64,000 bases of DNA from Wenjunlia tyrosinilytica (GTDB lineage: Bacteria; Actinomycetota; Actinomycetes; Streptomycetales; Streptomycetaceae). A program made the translations under genes and the position numbers. The stretch spans positions 203,729 through 267,728 of the forward strand of contig NZ_BMMS01000002.1 of NCBI RefSeq assembly GCF_014646055.1. Reading direction: 5' to 3'. Within the stretch, counting starts at the first letter, position 1; every line of letters begins with the position of its first letter. Shown here piece by piece: positions 22,428 through 31,538 of this stretch. The notes below the pieces were generated by a model. The model searched no databases and was not told where the DNA came from. It worked only from the letters and a program-made list of their open reading frames with translations.

Positions 22428-23155
22428 CGGGACACTGCCTCCAACGCCTCTTCGAGGGTGAACGCCTGGTCGTACAGGGCCTTGCCCGTAATGGCGCCCT
22501 CCACACCTTCCGGCACGAGTGCGGCGAGCGCGCGCAGATCGTCCAGCGAGGAGATGCCGCCGCTGGCGACGACCGGCTTGACGGTCGCCTTGCACACATT
22601 GCGCAGCAGTTCCAGGTTCGGCCCGGTCATCATGCCGTCCTTGGCGACGTCGGTGACCACGTAGCGCGAGCAGCCGTCGGCGTCGAGGCGGGCCAGGGTC
22701 TCGTACAGGTCGCCGCCGTCGCGGGTCCAGCCGCGGCCCCGCAGGGTGGTGCCGCGTACGTCCAGGCCCACCGCGATGCGGTCGCCGTACTCGGCGATGG
22801 CCTTGCGCACCCAGTCGGGGGACTCCAGGGCGGCGGTGCCGAGGTTGACGCGGGTGCAGCCGGTGGCCAGGGCCGCGCGCAGCGAGTCGTCGTCGCGGAT
22901 GCCACCGGACAGCTCCACGGCCACGTCGAGGCGGCCGACGACCTCGGCGAGCTGCTCGCGGTTGTCACCGGTGCCGAAGGCCGCGTCGAGGTCCACCAGG
23001 TGAATCCACTCCGCGCCCGCCTCCTGCCAGGCGAGGGCGGCGGCCAGCGGGTCGCCGTAGCCGGTCTCGGTGCCGGACTCGCCCTGCACCAGGCGGACGG
23101 CCTGGCCGTCACGGACATCGACGGCGGGCAGGAGCACGAGGCGGTTGCTGCTCAT
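22424..23155 (-). CDS. priA: Phosphoribosyl isomerase A (bifunctional HisA/TrpF)
   Basis: The 243-residue TIM barrel isomerises ProFAR to PRFAR. It starts [19 protein letters not shown] with catalytic Asp (about residue 13); the second catalytic Asp lies in [15 protein letters not shown]. In Streptomyces and mycobacteria this gene encodes PriA, which also performs the TrpF isomerisation (PRA to CdRP). The absence of trpF from the trp genes here agrees with that. It overlaps ridA by ATGA, and hisH lies 58 bp upstream. Confidence 0.93.
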   Translation of the reverse strand: MSSNRLVLLPAVDVRDGQAVRLVQGESGTETGYGDPLAAALAWQEAGAEWIHLVDLDAAFGTGDNREQLAEVVGRLDVAVELSGGIRDDDSLRAALATGCTRVNLGTAALESPDWVRKAIAEYGDRIAVGLDVRGTTLRGRGWTRDGGDLYETLARLDADGCSRYVVTDVAKDGMMTGPNLELLRNVCKATVKPVVASGGISSLDDLRALAALVPEGVEGAITGKALYDQAFTLEEALEAVSR

Positions 23156-23213
23156 GAGCGGGATTCTCTCCGGTTGGCGGTTCGGAACAGCAGGGTAGAT
23201 CGGGACAGCGGGA

Positions 23214-23846
23214 TCACAGGGTCTCGAGCCAGTTGCGCAGAAGCCGGGCCCCGGCCTCGCCGGACTTCTCCGGGTGGAACTGGGTGGCCCACAGCGGCCC
23301 GTTCTCCACCGCGGCCACGAACGGCTCGCCGTGGTGGGACCAGGTCACCTGCGGAGCGCGCAGGTGCTCGGCGGGTTCGAGCTCCCAGGTGCGCACGGCG
23401 TAGGAGTGGACGAAGTAGTACCGGGCCTCCGCGTCGAGTCCGGCGAACAGTGCACTGTCCTGCGGGGCCTTCACGGTGTTCCAGCCCATGTGCGGGACGA
23501 CGGGCGCGTGCAGCGGCTCCACGGTGCCGGGCCACTCGTCGCACCCGGCGGTCTCCACACCGTGCTCGACACCGCGCGAGAACAGGACCTGCATCCCGAC
23601 GCAGATGCCCATCACCGGGCGCCCCCCGGACAGCCGGCGGCCGATGATCCAGTCGCCGCGCGCCTCGGTCAGCCCGCGCATGCACGCGGCGAACGCCCCG
23701 ACGCCGGGGACGAGCAGTCCATGGGCGTTCATCGCCTCGTCGAAGTCGGCGGTGATCTCCACGTCGGCGCCGGCGTGGGCCAGCGCGCGCTCGGCGGAGC
23801 GGACGTTCCCGAAACCGTAGTCGAAGACGACTACGCGCTTGCTCAT
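23214..23846 (-). CDS. hisH: Imidazole glycerol phosphate synthase glutaminase subunit
   Basis: The 210-residue class I glutamine amidotransferase supplies ammonia to HisF. Catalytic Cys lies in [10 protein letters not shown], and the His/Glu pair in the late TQFHPEKSG. The N-terminal [11 protein letters not shown] and LLVPGVGAF are typical. The ATG at 23846 has GAGG upstream. The gap upstream to the 50-residue ORF carries three copies of a 10-bp GAAACGGGCC-like repeat (about 23863-23892). Confidence 0.96.
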   Translation of the reverse strand: MSKRVVVFDYGFGNVRSAERALAHAGADVEITADFDEAMNAHGLLVPGVGAFAACMRGLTEARGDWIIGRRLSGGRPVMGICVGMQVLFSRGVEHGVETAGCDEWPGTVEPLHAPVVPHMGWNTVKAPQDSALFAGLDAEARYYFVHSYAVRTWELEPAEHLRAPQVTWSHHGEPFVAAVENGPLWATQFHPEKSGEAGARLLRNWLETL

Positions 23847-23899
23847 CGTGAGAGCCTCTTTCGAAACGGGCTGAAACGGGCCGAAACGGGCCGTATGGG

Positions 23900-24052
23900 C
23901 TACAGCCGCATCAGACCGGCGCCGAGTGACATCACGGCACCGAGGCCGAGCAGCACGATCACGCCGGTGGGCAGCTTCTGCTTGATGAAGGAGATCACGC
24001 CTCCGGCCAGGAAGAGACCGAGCGCGATGAAGGCGATGGCACCTTTGTCCAT
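23900..24052 (-). CDS. Small two-helix membrane protein in the his operon
   Basis: A 50-codon [21 protein letters not shown] and onward, encodes two hydrophobic helices (about residues 4-20 and 29-48) linked by [10 protein letters not shown], a compact hairpin membrane protein. It lies between hisB and hisH in the operon direction, as in other streptomycetes to my knowledge. Its codon use is GC3-biased. Function is unknown. Confidence 0.75.
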   Translation of the reverse strand: MDKGAIAFIALGLFLAGGVISFIKQKLPTGVIVLLGLGAVMSLGAGLMRL

Positions 24053-24080
24053 GTCCACTACAGCGTCCTCCGGTGCAGCG

Positions 24081-24341
24081 TCATCTGGTTCGCTTCTCCG
24101 CCCGCAAGGCGAAGGCGACGACCCAACGATCCCCACCGCCGGGCAGCCTCGCGCGCGACGCTCACAGTCATCTGGTTCGCTTCTCCGCCCGCAAGGCGAA
24201 GGCGACGACCCAACGATCCCCACCGCCGGGCAGCCTCGCGCGCGACGCTCACAGTCATCTGGTTCGCTTCTCCGCCCGCAAGGCGAAGGCGACGACCCAA
24301 CGACCCCCACCGCCGGGCAGCCTCGCGCGCGACGCTCACAG
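24081..24341. repeat. 87-bp tandem repeat (3 exact-length copies) at the end of hisB
   Basis: Three contiguous 87-bp units start at 24081, 24168 and 24255. They are near-identical; a visible difference is ACGATCCC versus ACGACCCC in the third. The unit nearest hisB contains the hisB stop codon (24336-24338), and each unit carries the CGACGCTCACAG sequence that includes it. The array fills almost all of the 283-bp gap to the 50-residue ORF. 87 is a multiple of three, so several frames stay open through the array, but no plausible protein is formed. Confidence 0.97.
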
Positions 24342-24926
24342 TGCGCCCTTCGTCGACGGGATGCCCGTCTGGCGCGGGTCGAGCTCGCAGGCGTACCGCA
24401 GGGCGCGGGCGAGCGCCTTGAACTGGCACTCCACGATGTGGTGCGCGTTGCGCCCGTAGGGCACATGGACGTGCAGGGCGATCTGCGCCTGGGCGACGAA
24501 GGACTCCAGGATGTGCCGGGTCATCGTCGTGTCGTAGGAGCCGATCATCGGCGCCATGTTCTCGGGCTCGGTGTGCACCAGGTAGGGGCGGCCGGACAGG
24601 TCCACGGTCACCTGGGCCAGCGACTCGTCCAGGGGGACGGAGGCGTTGGCGAACCGGACGATGCCCCGCTTGTCGCCGAGCGCCTGCTTGAAGGCGGCAC
24701 CGAGCGCGAGCGAGGTGTCCTCGATCGTGTGATGGGTGTCGATGTGCAGGTCGCCCTCGGTCTTCGCGGTCAGGTCGAACAGACCGTGGCGCCCGAGCTG
24801 GTCCAGCATGTGGTCGAAGAAGCCGACGCCGGTCGAGACGTCGACCCTGCCGGTGCCGTCGAGGTCTATCTCGACGACGACCGAGGTCTCCTTGGTGGTG
24901 CGTTCCACACGGCCAACGCGGGTCAT
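24336..24926 (-). CDS. hisB: Imidazoleglycerol-phosphate dehydratase
   Basis: The 196-residue monofunctional IGPD dehydrates IGP to imidazole acetol phosphate. Mn-binding histidine motifs are clear: [22 protein letters not shown] and [21 protein letters not shown]. No phosphatase domain is fused, as normal in actinobacteria. The ATG at 24926 overlaps the hisC stop as ATGA. The 3' end runs into the 87-bp tandem repeat. Confidence 0.97.
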   Translation of the reverse strand: MTRVGRVERTTKETSVVVEIDLDGTGRVDVSTGVGFFDHMLDQLGRHGLFDLTAKTEGDLHIDTHHTIEDTSLALGAAFKQALGDKRGIVRFANASVPLDESLAQVTVDLSGRPYLVHTEPENMAPMIGSYDTTMTRHILESFVAQAQIALHVHVPYGRNAHHIVECQFKALARALRYACELDPRQTGIPSTKGAL

Positions 24927-26029
24927 GGGGTGGACTCCTTCTTCAGCTTGCGTACCGCGTCGAGGAACGCGTCGTTCTCCTCCGGGGTGCCCGCGGTGAC
25001 CCGCAGCCAGCCCGGTACGCCGTTGTCCCGGACCAGGACACCGCGCTCCAGCAGCGCCCGCCAGGCCTCGTGGGAGTCGGCGAACCGGCCGAACTGGACG
25101 AAGTTCGCGTCCGACTCGGTGACCTCGCAGCCGACCGCCCGCAGCTCCTCGACGAGGCGGTCCCGCTCGCCCTTGAGCTGCTCGACGTACTTCAGCAGGG
25201 TATCGGTGTGCTCCAGGGCCGCGAGCGCGGTGGCCTGGGTGACGGCGGACAGGTGGTAGGGCAGACGCACCAGCTGGACCGCGTCGACCACCGCCTGGTT
25301 GGCGGCGAGGTACCCCAGGCGCAGCCCTGCGGCTCCGAACGCCTTGGACATGGTGCGGGAGACCACCAGGTTCCGGCGTCCCTCGATCAGCCGCAGCAGC
25401 GAGGGGCGGTGCGAGAACTCCACGTACGCCTCGTCCACGACGACCAGCGACGGCTTGGCGTCCTGGGCGGCGTCGTGCAGGGCGATCACGGTCTCGGCCT
25501 CGACGGCCGTGCCGGTGGGATTGTTCGGCGAGCAGATGAACAGCACATCGGGCCGGTGCTCGGCGATGGCGGCCCTGGCCCTGTCGATGTCGACGGTGAA
25601 GTCGTCGTTACGGGGGCCGCTGAGCCACCCGGTGCCGGTGCCGCGTGAGATCAGGGCGTGCATCGAGTACGAGGGCTCGAATCCGAGCGCGGTGCGGCCG
25701 GGGCCGCCGAAGGCCTGGAGGAGCTGCTGGATGACCTCGTTGGACCCGTTGGCCGCCCAGACGTTCGCGGTCGCGACGGCGTGGCCGGTGGTGCGGGTGA
25801 GGTAGGCGGCCAGCTCCGTGCGCAGCTCGACCGCGTCCCGGTCCGGGTAGCGGTTGAGGTGTCGGGCGGCCTCGGTGACCCGTTCGACGATACGGGCGAC
25901 CAGGGGCTCGGGCAGCGGGTAGGGGTTCTCGTTCGTGTTCAGCCGAACCGGGACGTCGAGCTGCGGAGCTCCGTACGGTGACTTTCCGCGCAGCTCGTCC
26001 CGGATGGGCAGGTCGTCGATCCGGGTCAC
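24923..26029 (-). CDS. hisC: Histidinol-phosphate aminotransferase
   Basis: The 368-residue fold-type I PLP enzyme converts imidazole acetol phosphate and glutamate to histidinol phosphate. Key signatures are [11 protein letters not shown] near the N-terminus, [19 protein letters not shown] (PLP-binding Asp/Tyr) and the PLP lysine in [17 protein letters not shown]. The GTG start at 26029 overlaps the hisD stop (GTGA). Confidence 0.97.
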   Translation of the reverse strand: MTRIDDLPIRDELRGKSPYGAPQLDVPVRLNTNENPYPLPEPLVARIVERVTEAARHLNRYPDRDAVELRTELAAYLTRTTGHAVATANVWAANGSNEVIQQLLQAFGGPGRTALGFEPSYSMHALISRGTGTGWLSGPRNDDFTVDIDRARAAIAEHRPDVLFICSPNNPTGTAVEAETVIALHDAAQDAKPSLVVVDEAYVEFSHRPSLLRLIEGRRNLVVSRTMSKAFGAAGLRLGYLAANQAVVDAVQLVRLPYHLSAVTQATALAALEHTDTLLKYVEQLKGERDRLVEELRAVGCEVTESDANFVQFGRFADSHEAWRALLERGVLVRDNGVPGWLRVTAGTPEENDAFLDAVRKLKKESTP

Positions 26030-27333
26030 TCGTTCGGGACCTTCCAGTCGAACCTGGCCTTGACCGCGGCGCCGTGCGCGGGCAGGTCCTCGGCCTCGGC
26101 CAGGGTGACGACGTGGTGCGCCACCTCCGCCAGGGCCTCTCGGGTGTAGTCGATCACGTGGATCCCGCGCAGGAAGGACTGCACGGACAGGCCCGAGGAG
26201 TGGCAGGCGCAGCCACCGGTGGGCAGGACGTGATTCGACCCGGCGGCGTAGTCGCCGAGGGAGACCGGCGCGTGGGCGCCCACGAAGATCGCCCCGGCGT
26301 TCCTGACCCGGGCGGCGACGGCGGGGGCGTCGGCGGTGATGATCTCCAGGTGCTCGGCCGCGTAGGCGTCGACGACGCGCAGGCCCTGTTCGAGGCCGTC
26401 CACGAGGACGATGCCGGACTGGCGGCCGGACAGCGCCTCGGTGATGCGCTCGCTGTGCTTGGTGAGGGCGACCTGCTTGTCGAGCTCGGCCTCCACGGCG
26501 TCGGCGAGCGCGGGGGAGTCGGTGACGAGGACGGCCGCGGCCACCGGGTCGTGCTCGGCCTGGCTGATCAGGTCGGACGCCACGTGGGCGGCGTCCGCGG
26601 TGTCGTCGGCGAGCACGGCGATCTCGGTCGGACCGGCCTCGGAGTCGATGCCGATCCTGCCCTTGAGCAGGCGCTTGGCGGCGGCCACGTAGATATTGCC
26701 GGGGCCGGTGACCATATTGGCCGCTGGGCACTCCTGGGTGCCGTAGGCGAACATGGCGACGGCCTGGGCGCCGCCTGCCGCGTAGACCTCGTCCACACCG
26801 AGCAGCGCGCACGCGGCGAGGATCGTGGGGTGCGGCAGGCCGCCGAACTCCTTCTGCGGCGGCGAGGCGACGGCCATGGAGGCCACCCCGGCCTCCTGGG
26901 CCGGAACGACGTTCATCACAACGGACGACGGGTAGACCGCGCGGCCGCCGGGCACGTAGAGGCCGACCCGCTCGACCGGGACCCAGCGCTCGCTGACCGA
27001 GCCCCCGGGCACGACCTCGGTGGTGGTGTCGGTGCGGCGCTGGTCGCGGTGGACCAGGCGGGCACGGCGGATGGACTCCTCGAGGGCGGCGCGGACCTTG
27101 GGGTCGAGCTCGGCCAGCGCCTTGTACAGCTCCTCGGCGGGGACCCGGACCCGGGTCAGCCGCACTCCGTCGAATGTCTCCGCGTACTCGATCAGCGCCT
27201 CGGTGCCACGATGGCGCACGTCGTCGCAGATCGGCCGCACCTTCTCCAGGGCGGCCTCGACGTCGAGCTCGGCACGGGGCAGCAGGTCGCGCGGGTCCGC
27301 GAGGGAGCCACGCAGATCGATTCGGGAGATCAC
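26026..27333 (-). CDS. hisD: Histidinol dehydrogenase
   Basis: HisD carries out the last two steps of histidine synthesis with two NAD+. The 435-residue protein shows [42 protein letters not shown], the catalytic AAEHLEI (Glu-His pair) and [16 protein letters not shown] for zinc binding. I start at GTG 27333. It is the first gene of the his operon, and no Shine-Dalgarno is seen; instead TACACT lies 7 nt before the GTG, so the operon mRNA is probably leaderless. Confidence 0.97.
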   Translation of the reverse strand: MISRIDLRGSLADPRDLLPRAELDVEAALEKVRPICDDVRHRGTEALIEYAETFDGVRLTRVRVPAEELYKALAELDPKVRAALEESIRRARLVHRDQRRTDTTTEVVPGGSVSERWVPVERVGLYVPGGRAVYPSSVVMNVVPAQEAGVASMAVASPPQKEFGGLPHPTILAACALLGVDEVYAAGGAQAVAMFAYGTQECPAANMVTGPGNIYVAAAKRLLKGRIGIDSEAGPTEIAVLADDTADAAHVASDLISQAEHDPVAAAVLVTDSPALADAVEAELDKQVALTKHSERITEALSGRQSGIVLVDGLEQGLRVVDAYAAEHLEIITADAPAVAARVRNAGAIFVGAHAPVSLGDYAAGSNHVLPTGGCACHSSGLSVQSFLRGIHVIDYTREALAEVAHHVVTLAEAEDLPAHGAAVKARFDWKVPNE

Positions 27334-27340
27334 GCTGCCA

Positions 27341-27346
27341 AGTGTA
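27341..27346 (-). promoter_or_regulatory. -10 box of a leaderless his operon promoter
   Basis: TACACT on the minus strand ends 7 nt before the hisD GTG, which places the transcription start at the start codon. No ribosome binding site exists at this start, which supports leaderless translation. Confidence 0.5.
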
Positions 27347-27413
27347 GAGACGCCGGGCCCCGGCTGCTGCGGTCCATCACTCCTTGAGACGCCGGTCTTG
27401 AGCCGCGGACGGC

Positions 27414-27439
27414 CGTTCCTCGCCCCCGGGCGAGGAACG
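27414..27439. promoter_or_regulatory. 12-bp perfect inverted repeat between divergent hisD and membrane gene
   Basis: CGTTCCTCGCCC (27414-27425) and GGGCGAGGAACG (27428-27439) are exact reverse complements separated by CC. The two flanking genes diverge, so a terminator is not expected here; an operator or a hairpin in one 5' region are the alternatives. It lies about 70 bp from the proposed hisD -10 box and 78 bp from the GTG of the other gene. Confidence 0.55.
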
Positions 27440-27516
27440 ATCAAACCCGTCCCATGGATGATCGGCTTTCGGTAGCGTCTCGACCGCAGTCGGTTGCCAT
27501 GGAGGGGGCGTCGTCC

Positions 27517-29070
27517 GTGTCCGAGCCGCCGAGCGACTTCACCGCGTCCGAACGGGAGATGTGGCGGGCGTTCCGCGCCGGCGAGGTGCACGACCTGCGC
27601 ACCGGCGTCCCCGAGCTGGACAACCCCGGCACCAGCCGTATCTGGGGGCCCGAGCGGACCGTGCGGGCCAGCGCCGTGGCCCGCCTCCTGCTCGACGGGC
27701 CGCCCGCCGACTCCGGCCGGGTGTGCTGCCTGAAGCTGTCGGGTGCCCGGATCTCCGGCCAGCTCAACCTCTCCGGCGGCACGGTCGCCCCCTATATCGA
27801 GCTGCACAACTGCCAGTTCGAACAGCAGGTCCTCATGCCCGAGTGCAGCTTCACCACGCTCCGCATGGTGCGCTGCGCCATACCCCGCATCGAGGCCGCC
27901 CGGCTGTCCACGGAGGGCGATCTGCACCTTCCTCAGTGCACCGTCCCCGGCGGTATCCGCCTGACCGACGCCCACATCGGCACCGACCTCCTGCTCAACC
28001 AGCTCGTGGTCAGCGCCGACCGGCACGGCCGCGCCATCGCCGCCGACGGCCTGAGCGTGGCCCAGGACGTCGAGGCCGAGCTGGTCAAGGCCACCGGCGA
28101 GGTCAGCCTGCGCAGCGCCCGCATCGGGGGGCGGCTGAGCCTGCGCGGCAGCGCGCTGCGCAACACCACGGGCCGGTACGCGCTCAACGCGGCACGCATC
28201 ACCATCGAGCACACCCTCTACCTGAGCTCGGGATGGGTCAGCGGCACCCTCAGCGGCACCGGGACACCGCCGGGCGGGGTGCGCACCCGGCACTTCACCT
28301 GCGACGGCGGGGTTCGGCTGGACGACGGCCGGTTCGGCAACGCGCTCGTGGTGGACCGGGCGCGCTTCCAGCTCACCACGAGCCAGGAGCTGTCCCTGCG
28401 CCGGATCCAGACCCCGGAGCTGCGCTTCACCCCGGAGCGGCCCCCGACGGGGCGGATCGTGCTCGCCGGCGCCAAGATCGGCAACCTGGTGACCGAGGCC
28501 GCGTGCTGGCCCGGCGCCGGACTGATAGACCTGTCCGGCTTCGCCTACGAGTCGCTGCGCCCCACCGGCCCGTTCCCGCTGCCCGCCCGCCTCGCCTGGC
28601 TGTCCGCGGCCACCCCGGAGTACAGCCCGGAGCCTTACGAGCAGCTGGCCACGGCGCTGCGCGCGGACGGCATGGACGAGGACGCCCGCGAGGTGCTCCT
28701 GGCCAAGCAGCGGCGCCGCCGCGAGACGCTGCCGCTGGCGGCGAGGCTGTGGGGATACGCGCAGGACATCACCGTCGCCTACGGCTACCGCCCGGGCCGG
28801 GCGGCCTGGTGGATGGCCGTGCTGTGGGCGATCGGCTCGGTCGTCTTCGCCCTCAACCCCCCGCCGGAGCTGAAGCAGGGCGAGGGGCCCAACTGGAATC
28901 CGGCGCTGTACGCGCTGGACCTCCTCCTGCCGGTCATCGACCTCGGCCAGGACAGCGCCTGGCGCCCGAGCGGCTGGGAGCAGTGGGCGGCCACCCTGCT
29001 GGTGCTCCTCGGCTGGATCCTCGCCACGACCGTCGCCGCGGGCGCCTCCCGCCTGCTGCGCAGGAGTTGA
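27517..29070 (+). CDS. Membrane protein with repeat-rich N-terminal domain, function unknown
   Basis: The 517-residue protein has a long N-terminal domain (about residues 55-390) with repeating short hydrophobic strands, for example [34 protein letters not shown] and [17 protein letters not shown]. This I-x-G-x-L-x-L periodicity suggests a beta-helix like pentapeptide or bactofilin folds. Two C-terminal membrane helices follow (about 430-450 and 490-512). Homologues in Streptomyces are often labelled membrane-associated oxidoreductase, but I see no nucleotide-binding motif. I chose GTG 27517 because GGAGGGGG lies 8 nt upstream; an ATG at 27499 is also in frame. Confidence 0.6.
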   Translation: MSEPPSDFTASEREMWRAFRAGEVHDLRTGVPELDNPGTSRIWGPERTVRASAVARLLLDGPPADSGRVCCLKLSGARISGQLNLSGGTVAPYIELHNCQFEQQVLMPECSFTTLRMVRCAIPRIEAARLSTEGDLHLPQCTVPGGIRLTDAHIGTDLLLNQLVVSADRHGRAIAADGLSVAQDVEAELVKATGEVSLRSARIGGRLSLRGSALRNTTGRYALNAARITIEHTLYLSSGWVSGTLSGTGTPPGGVRTRHFTCDGGVRLDDGRFGNALVVDRARFQLTTSQELSLRRIQTPELRFTPERPPTGRIVLAGAKIGNLVTEAACWPGAGLIDLSGFAYESLRPTGPFPLPARLAWLSAATPEYSPEPYEQLATALRADGMDEDAREVLLAKQRRRRETLPLAARLWGYAQDITVAYGYRPGRAAWWMAVLWAIGSVVFALNPPPELKQGEGPNWNPALYALDLLLPVIDLGQDSAWRPSGWEQWAATLLVLLGWILATTVAAGASRLLRRS

Positions 29071-29214
29071 CGGCGCCGTCGTCGAACCGGCTTGCGGAGG
29101 CTCCCCGTTCGGGAGCCGCCCGCTCCGCTTCACGGTTGAAGACTTTGGCGCTGGGGCATGTTGCTGCCGTTACGTTCCGGCAATACGTTCTCCTCTCCCG
29201 CCAGAAGGAGTCCC

Positions 29215-30582
29215 ATGAACGTGCGCACCAGATCGGCCCTGGCCGGGTCGCTCGTCACCGCCCTGGCACTGCCCCTCGCCGCCTGCGGCGGCGGCTCCGG
29301 CAAAGGGGCGGGTGACACCGTCGAGGTCGTGTACAACCGCAGCACCGACAACAACAACCGGGTCATGGACGACTATCTCGCCAAGGTGAAGAAGGGCTAC
29401 GAGAAGGCCAACCCGGGCAAGAAGGTCAAGCTGGTGCCGATCCAGGCCCCGCAGGGCGACTACTACAGCAAGGTGCAGCTCATGCTGCGCTCGCCGCGTA
29501 CCGCGCCCGACCTCGTGTACGAGGACACCTTCCTCATCAACTCCGACATCAAGAGCGGCTACTTGAGGCCCCTCGACGACTACCTCTCGGGCTGGAAGTC
29601 CTGGAGCCATTTCATCGGCACCGCCAAGGCGGCGGCCAAGGCGCAGGACGGCAAGACCTACGGCGTTCCCGACGGCACCGACACCCGTGGACTCTGGTAC
29701 AACAAAAAGCTGTTACGGCAAGCCGGGCTCCCCGTGCCGTGGCGGCCGAAGAACTGGGCCGACATCCTGGACGCGGCCCGTACGGTCCGCAAGAAGCTCC
29801 CCGGTGTGATCCCGATGCACATCTACACGGGCAAGGGCCCTGGTGAGGCATCGTCCATGCAGGGCTTCGAGATGCTGCTCTACGGCACCGGCGACGGCAC
29901 GGGACTGTACGACGCCGGCAAGAAGAAGTGGGTCACGGGCAGCAAGGGCTTCAAGGACTCCCTCACCTTCCTCGACACCCTGTTCGAGGAGAAGCTCGGG
30001 CCGCCGAAGGAGGACGCGCTCGACCCCAACGTGAGCACCACCGTGGCCACGCAGTGGCTGCCCGAGGGCAAGCTGGCGATCGACCTCGACGGCTCCTGGA
30101 TGGGCAACAATTGGATCGAGTCCGGTGCCAAGCCCTGGCCGAAGTGGTCCGAGGTGCTGGGCCAGGCGCCCATGCCCACCCAGAACGGGCAGGCGCCCGG
30201 CAGGGTGAGCCTGTCCGGCGGCTGGACCTGGGCCATTCCCGCCAAGGCGGGCAACCCCGGCCAGGCCTTCGACTTCATCAAGGCGCTCCAGACGAAGGAC
30301 AACGCCGTCGACTACAACGTCCGCAGCGCGAACATCGCAGTGCGCGACGACGTCGCCTCAGACCCCGCCTATCTGAAGTCCATGCCGGGCATCGACTTCT
30401 TCACCGGACTCGTCGGGGTCACCAAGTACCGCCCGGCGCTGCCCGAGTACCCGCAGATCTCCACCGCCGTCCAGGAGGCCATGGAGTCGGTGACCACCGG
30501 CCAGGCGGACCCGGCCAAGGCCCAGAAGACGTACGACGACGCGGTCAGGAACGCCACCGACGGCGCCGTGACCAGTGGTTGA
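29215..30582 (+). CDS. ABC sugar transporter substrate-binding lipoprotein
   Basis: The 455-residue extracellular solute-binding protein (family 1) has a signal peptide ending in the lipobox LAAC, with the lipidated Cys at position 24, followed by a Gly/Ser linker. The mature part has YNRSTDNNNRVMDDYLAKVKKGYEKANPG and the family-typical GVPDGTDTRGLWYNKKLL and LPEGKLAIDLDGSWMG. AGAAGGAG precedes ATG 29215. Two permeases and a GH38 mannosidase follow, so a manno-oligosaccharide or mannoside is the likely ligand. No ATPase gene is in the cluster; Streptomyces often use a shared MsiK ATPase for such systems. Confidence 0.9.
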   Translation: MNVRTRSALAGSLVTALALPLAACGGGSGKGAGDTVEVVYNRSTDNNNRVMDDYLAKVKKGYEKANPGKKVKLVPIQAPQGDYYSKVQLMLRSPRTAPDLVYEDTFLINSDIKSGYLRPLDDYLSGWKSWSHFIGTAKAAAKAQDGKTYGVPDGTDTRGLWYNKKLLRQAGLPVPWRPKNWADILDAARTVRKKLPGVIPMHIYTGKGPGEASSMQGFEMLLYGTGDGTGLYDAGKKKWVTGSKGFKDSLTFLDTLFEEKLGPPKEDALDPNVSTTVATQWLPEGKLAIDLDGSWMGNNWIESGAKPWPKWSEVLGQAPMPTQNGQAPGRVSLSGGWTWAIPAKAGNPGQAFDFIKALQTKDNAVDYNVRSANIAVRDDVASDPAYLKSMPGIDFFTGLVGVTKYRPALPEYPQISTAVQEAMESVTTGQADPAKAQKTYDDAVRNATDGAVTSG

Positions 30583-30591
30583 CGGACCGCC

Positions 30592-31536
30592 ATGACAACC
30601 TCCGTGACAACGATGTCCCGGCAGGCGCAACCGAAGGGCGCGGGCCCTCGCCCCTCGCGTCCTTCCCGGGCCACCCGCACCCGCCGCACGCTGGTGCGGG
30701 GTCTGCCGGTACTGCCCGCCCTGGTGCTGCTCGCGCTCTTCCTGGCCGGCCCCATCGGCTACTGCGTGTACTACGCCTTCACCGACATGCGGCTCAGCGG
30801 GGCCTCCGCGACGAACTTCGTCGGCCTCGACAACTTCCGGCACGCCTTCGCCGCCGAGGGCTTCCTCAACGCCGTGTGGCTCACCCTCGTGTTCACCGTG
30901 CTCTCGGCGGTCGTCGGCCAGAACACCCTGGGCCTCGCCCTCGCCGCGTTGATGCGCCACGCGTCGAAGGCGGTCCGCGCGGTCACCGGCACCCTGGTGA
31001 TCGCCGCCTGGGTGCTGCCCGAGGTGGTGGCCGCGTATCTGCTGTACGCGTTCTTCCGCAAGGAGGGCGAGCTGAACGCCATCCTCGACGCGCTCCGCCT
31101 GCCGTCGCAGAACTGGCTCTACACCCTGCCGATCCTGGCGGTGTCCATGGCCAATGTCTGGCGCGGCACGGCGTTCTCCATGCTGATCTACTCGGCGGCG
31201 CTGGGCGAGGTGCCCCGGGAGATCGAGGAGGCCGCGGAGGTCGACGGCGCGGGCCGGTGGCAGCAGCTGTGGCATGTCACCCTGCCGCTGATCCGCCGCT
31301 CCATCGGGACCAATCTGATGCTCAACACCCTCCAGACGCTCTCGGTCTTCGGCCTGATCTACACCATGACCAGGGGCGGGCCGGGCGACCGCAGCCAGAC
31401 CCTGCCGCTGTACATGTACGAACAGGCCTTCAAGAACAGCCTCATCGGGTACGGCACGGCGGTGGCGCTGATGCTCCTCGTGGTGGGGGGCCTGTTCTCC
31501 GCGGTGTACATGAGGCTGCTGCGAACGGAGGTGTGA
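30592..31536 (+). CDS. ABC sugar transporter permease 1 (MalF-like)
   Basis: The 314-residue protein has six membrane helices, and the cytoplasmic EAA loop reads EIEEAAEVDGAGRWQQLWHVTLP (about residues 210-232), which docks the ATPase. The start at ATG 30592 lies 9 nt after the lipoprotein gene's stop. It carries a basic Arg-rich N-terminal extension before helix 1 (PVLPALVLLALFLAGP). It forms the membrane channel with the following permease. Confidence 0.92.
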   Translation: MTTSVTTMSRQAQPKGAGPRPSRPSRATRTRRTLVRGLPVLPALVLLALFLAGPIGYCVYYAFTDMRLSGASATNFVGLDNFRHAFAAEGFLNAVWLTLVFTVLSAVVGQNTLGLALAALMRHASKAVRAVTGTLVIAAWVLPEVVAAYLLYAFFRKEGELNAILDALRLPSQNWLYTLPILAVSMANVWRGTAFSMLIYSAALGEVPREIEEAAEVDGAGRWQQLWHVTLPLIRRSIGTNLMLNTLQTLSVFGLIYTMTRGGPGDRSQTLPLYMYEQAFKNSLIGYGTAVALMLLVVGGLFSAVYMRLLRTEV

Positions 31537-31538
31537 CG

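Noticed and set aside
24081-24341. Possible CRISPR array
   Set aside because: The three 87-bp units are contiguous with no unique spacers, and no cas genes are present.
27333-29133. Upstream extension of hisD to about 1035 residues
   Set aside because: The additional sequence is antisense to the membrane gene at 27.5-29.1 kb, and histidinol dehydrogenase begins at ISRIDLRG.
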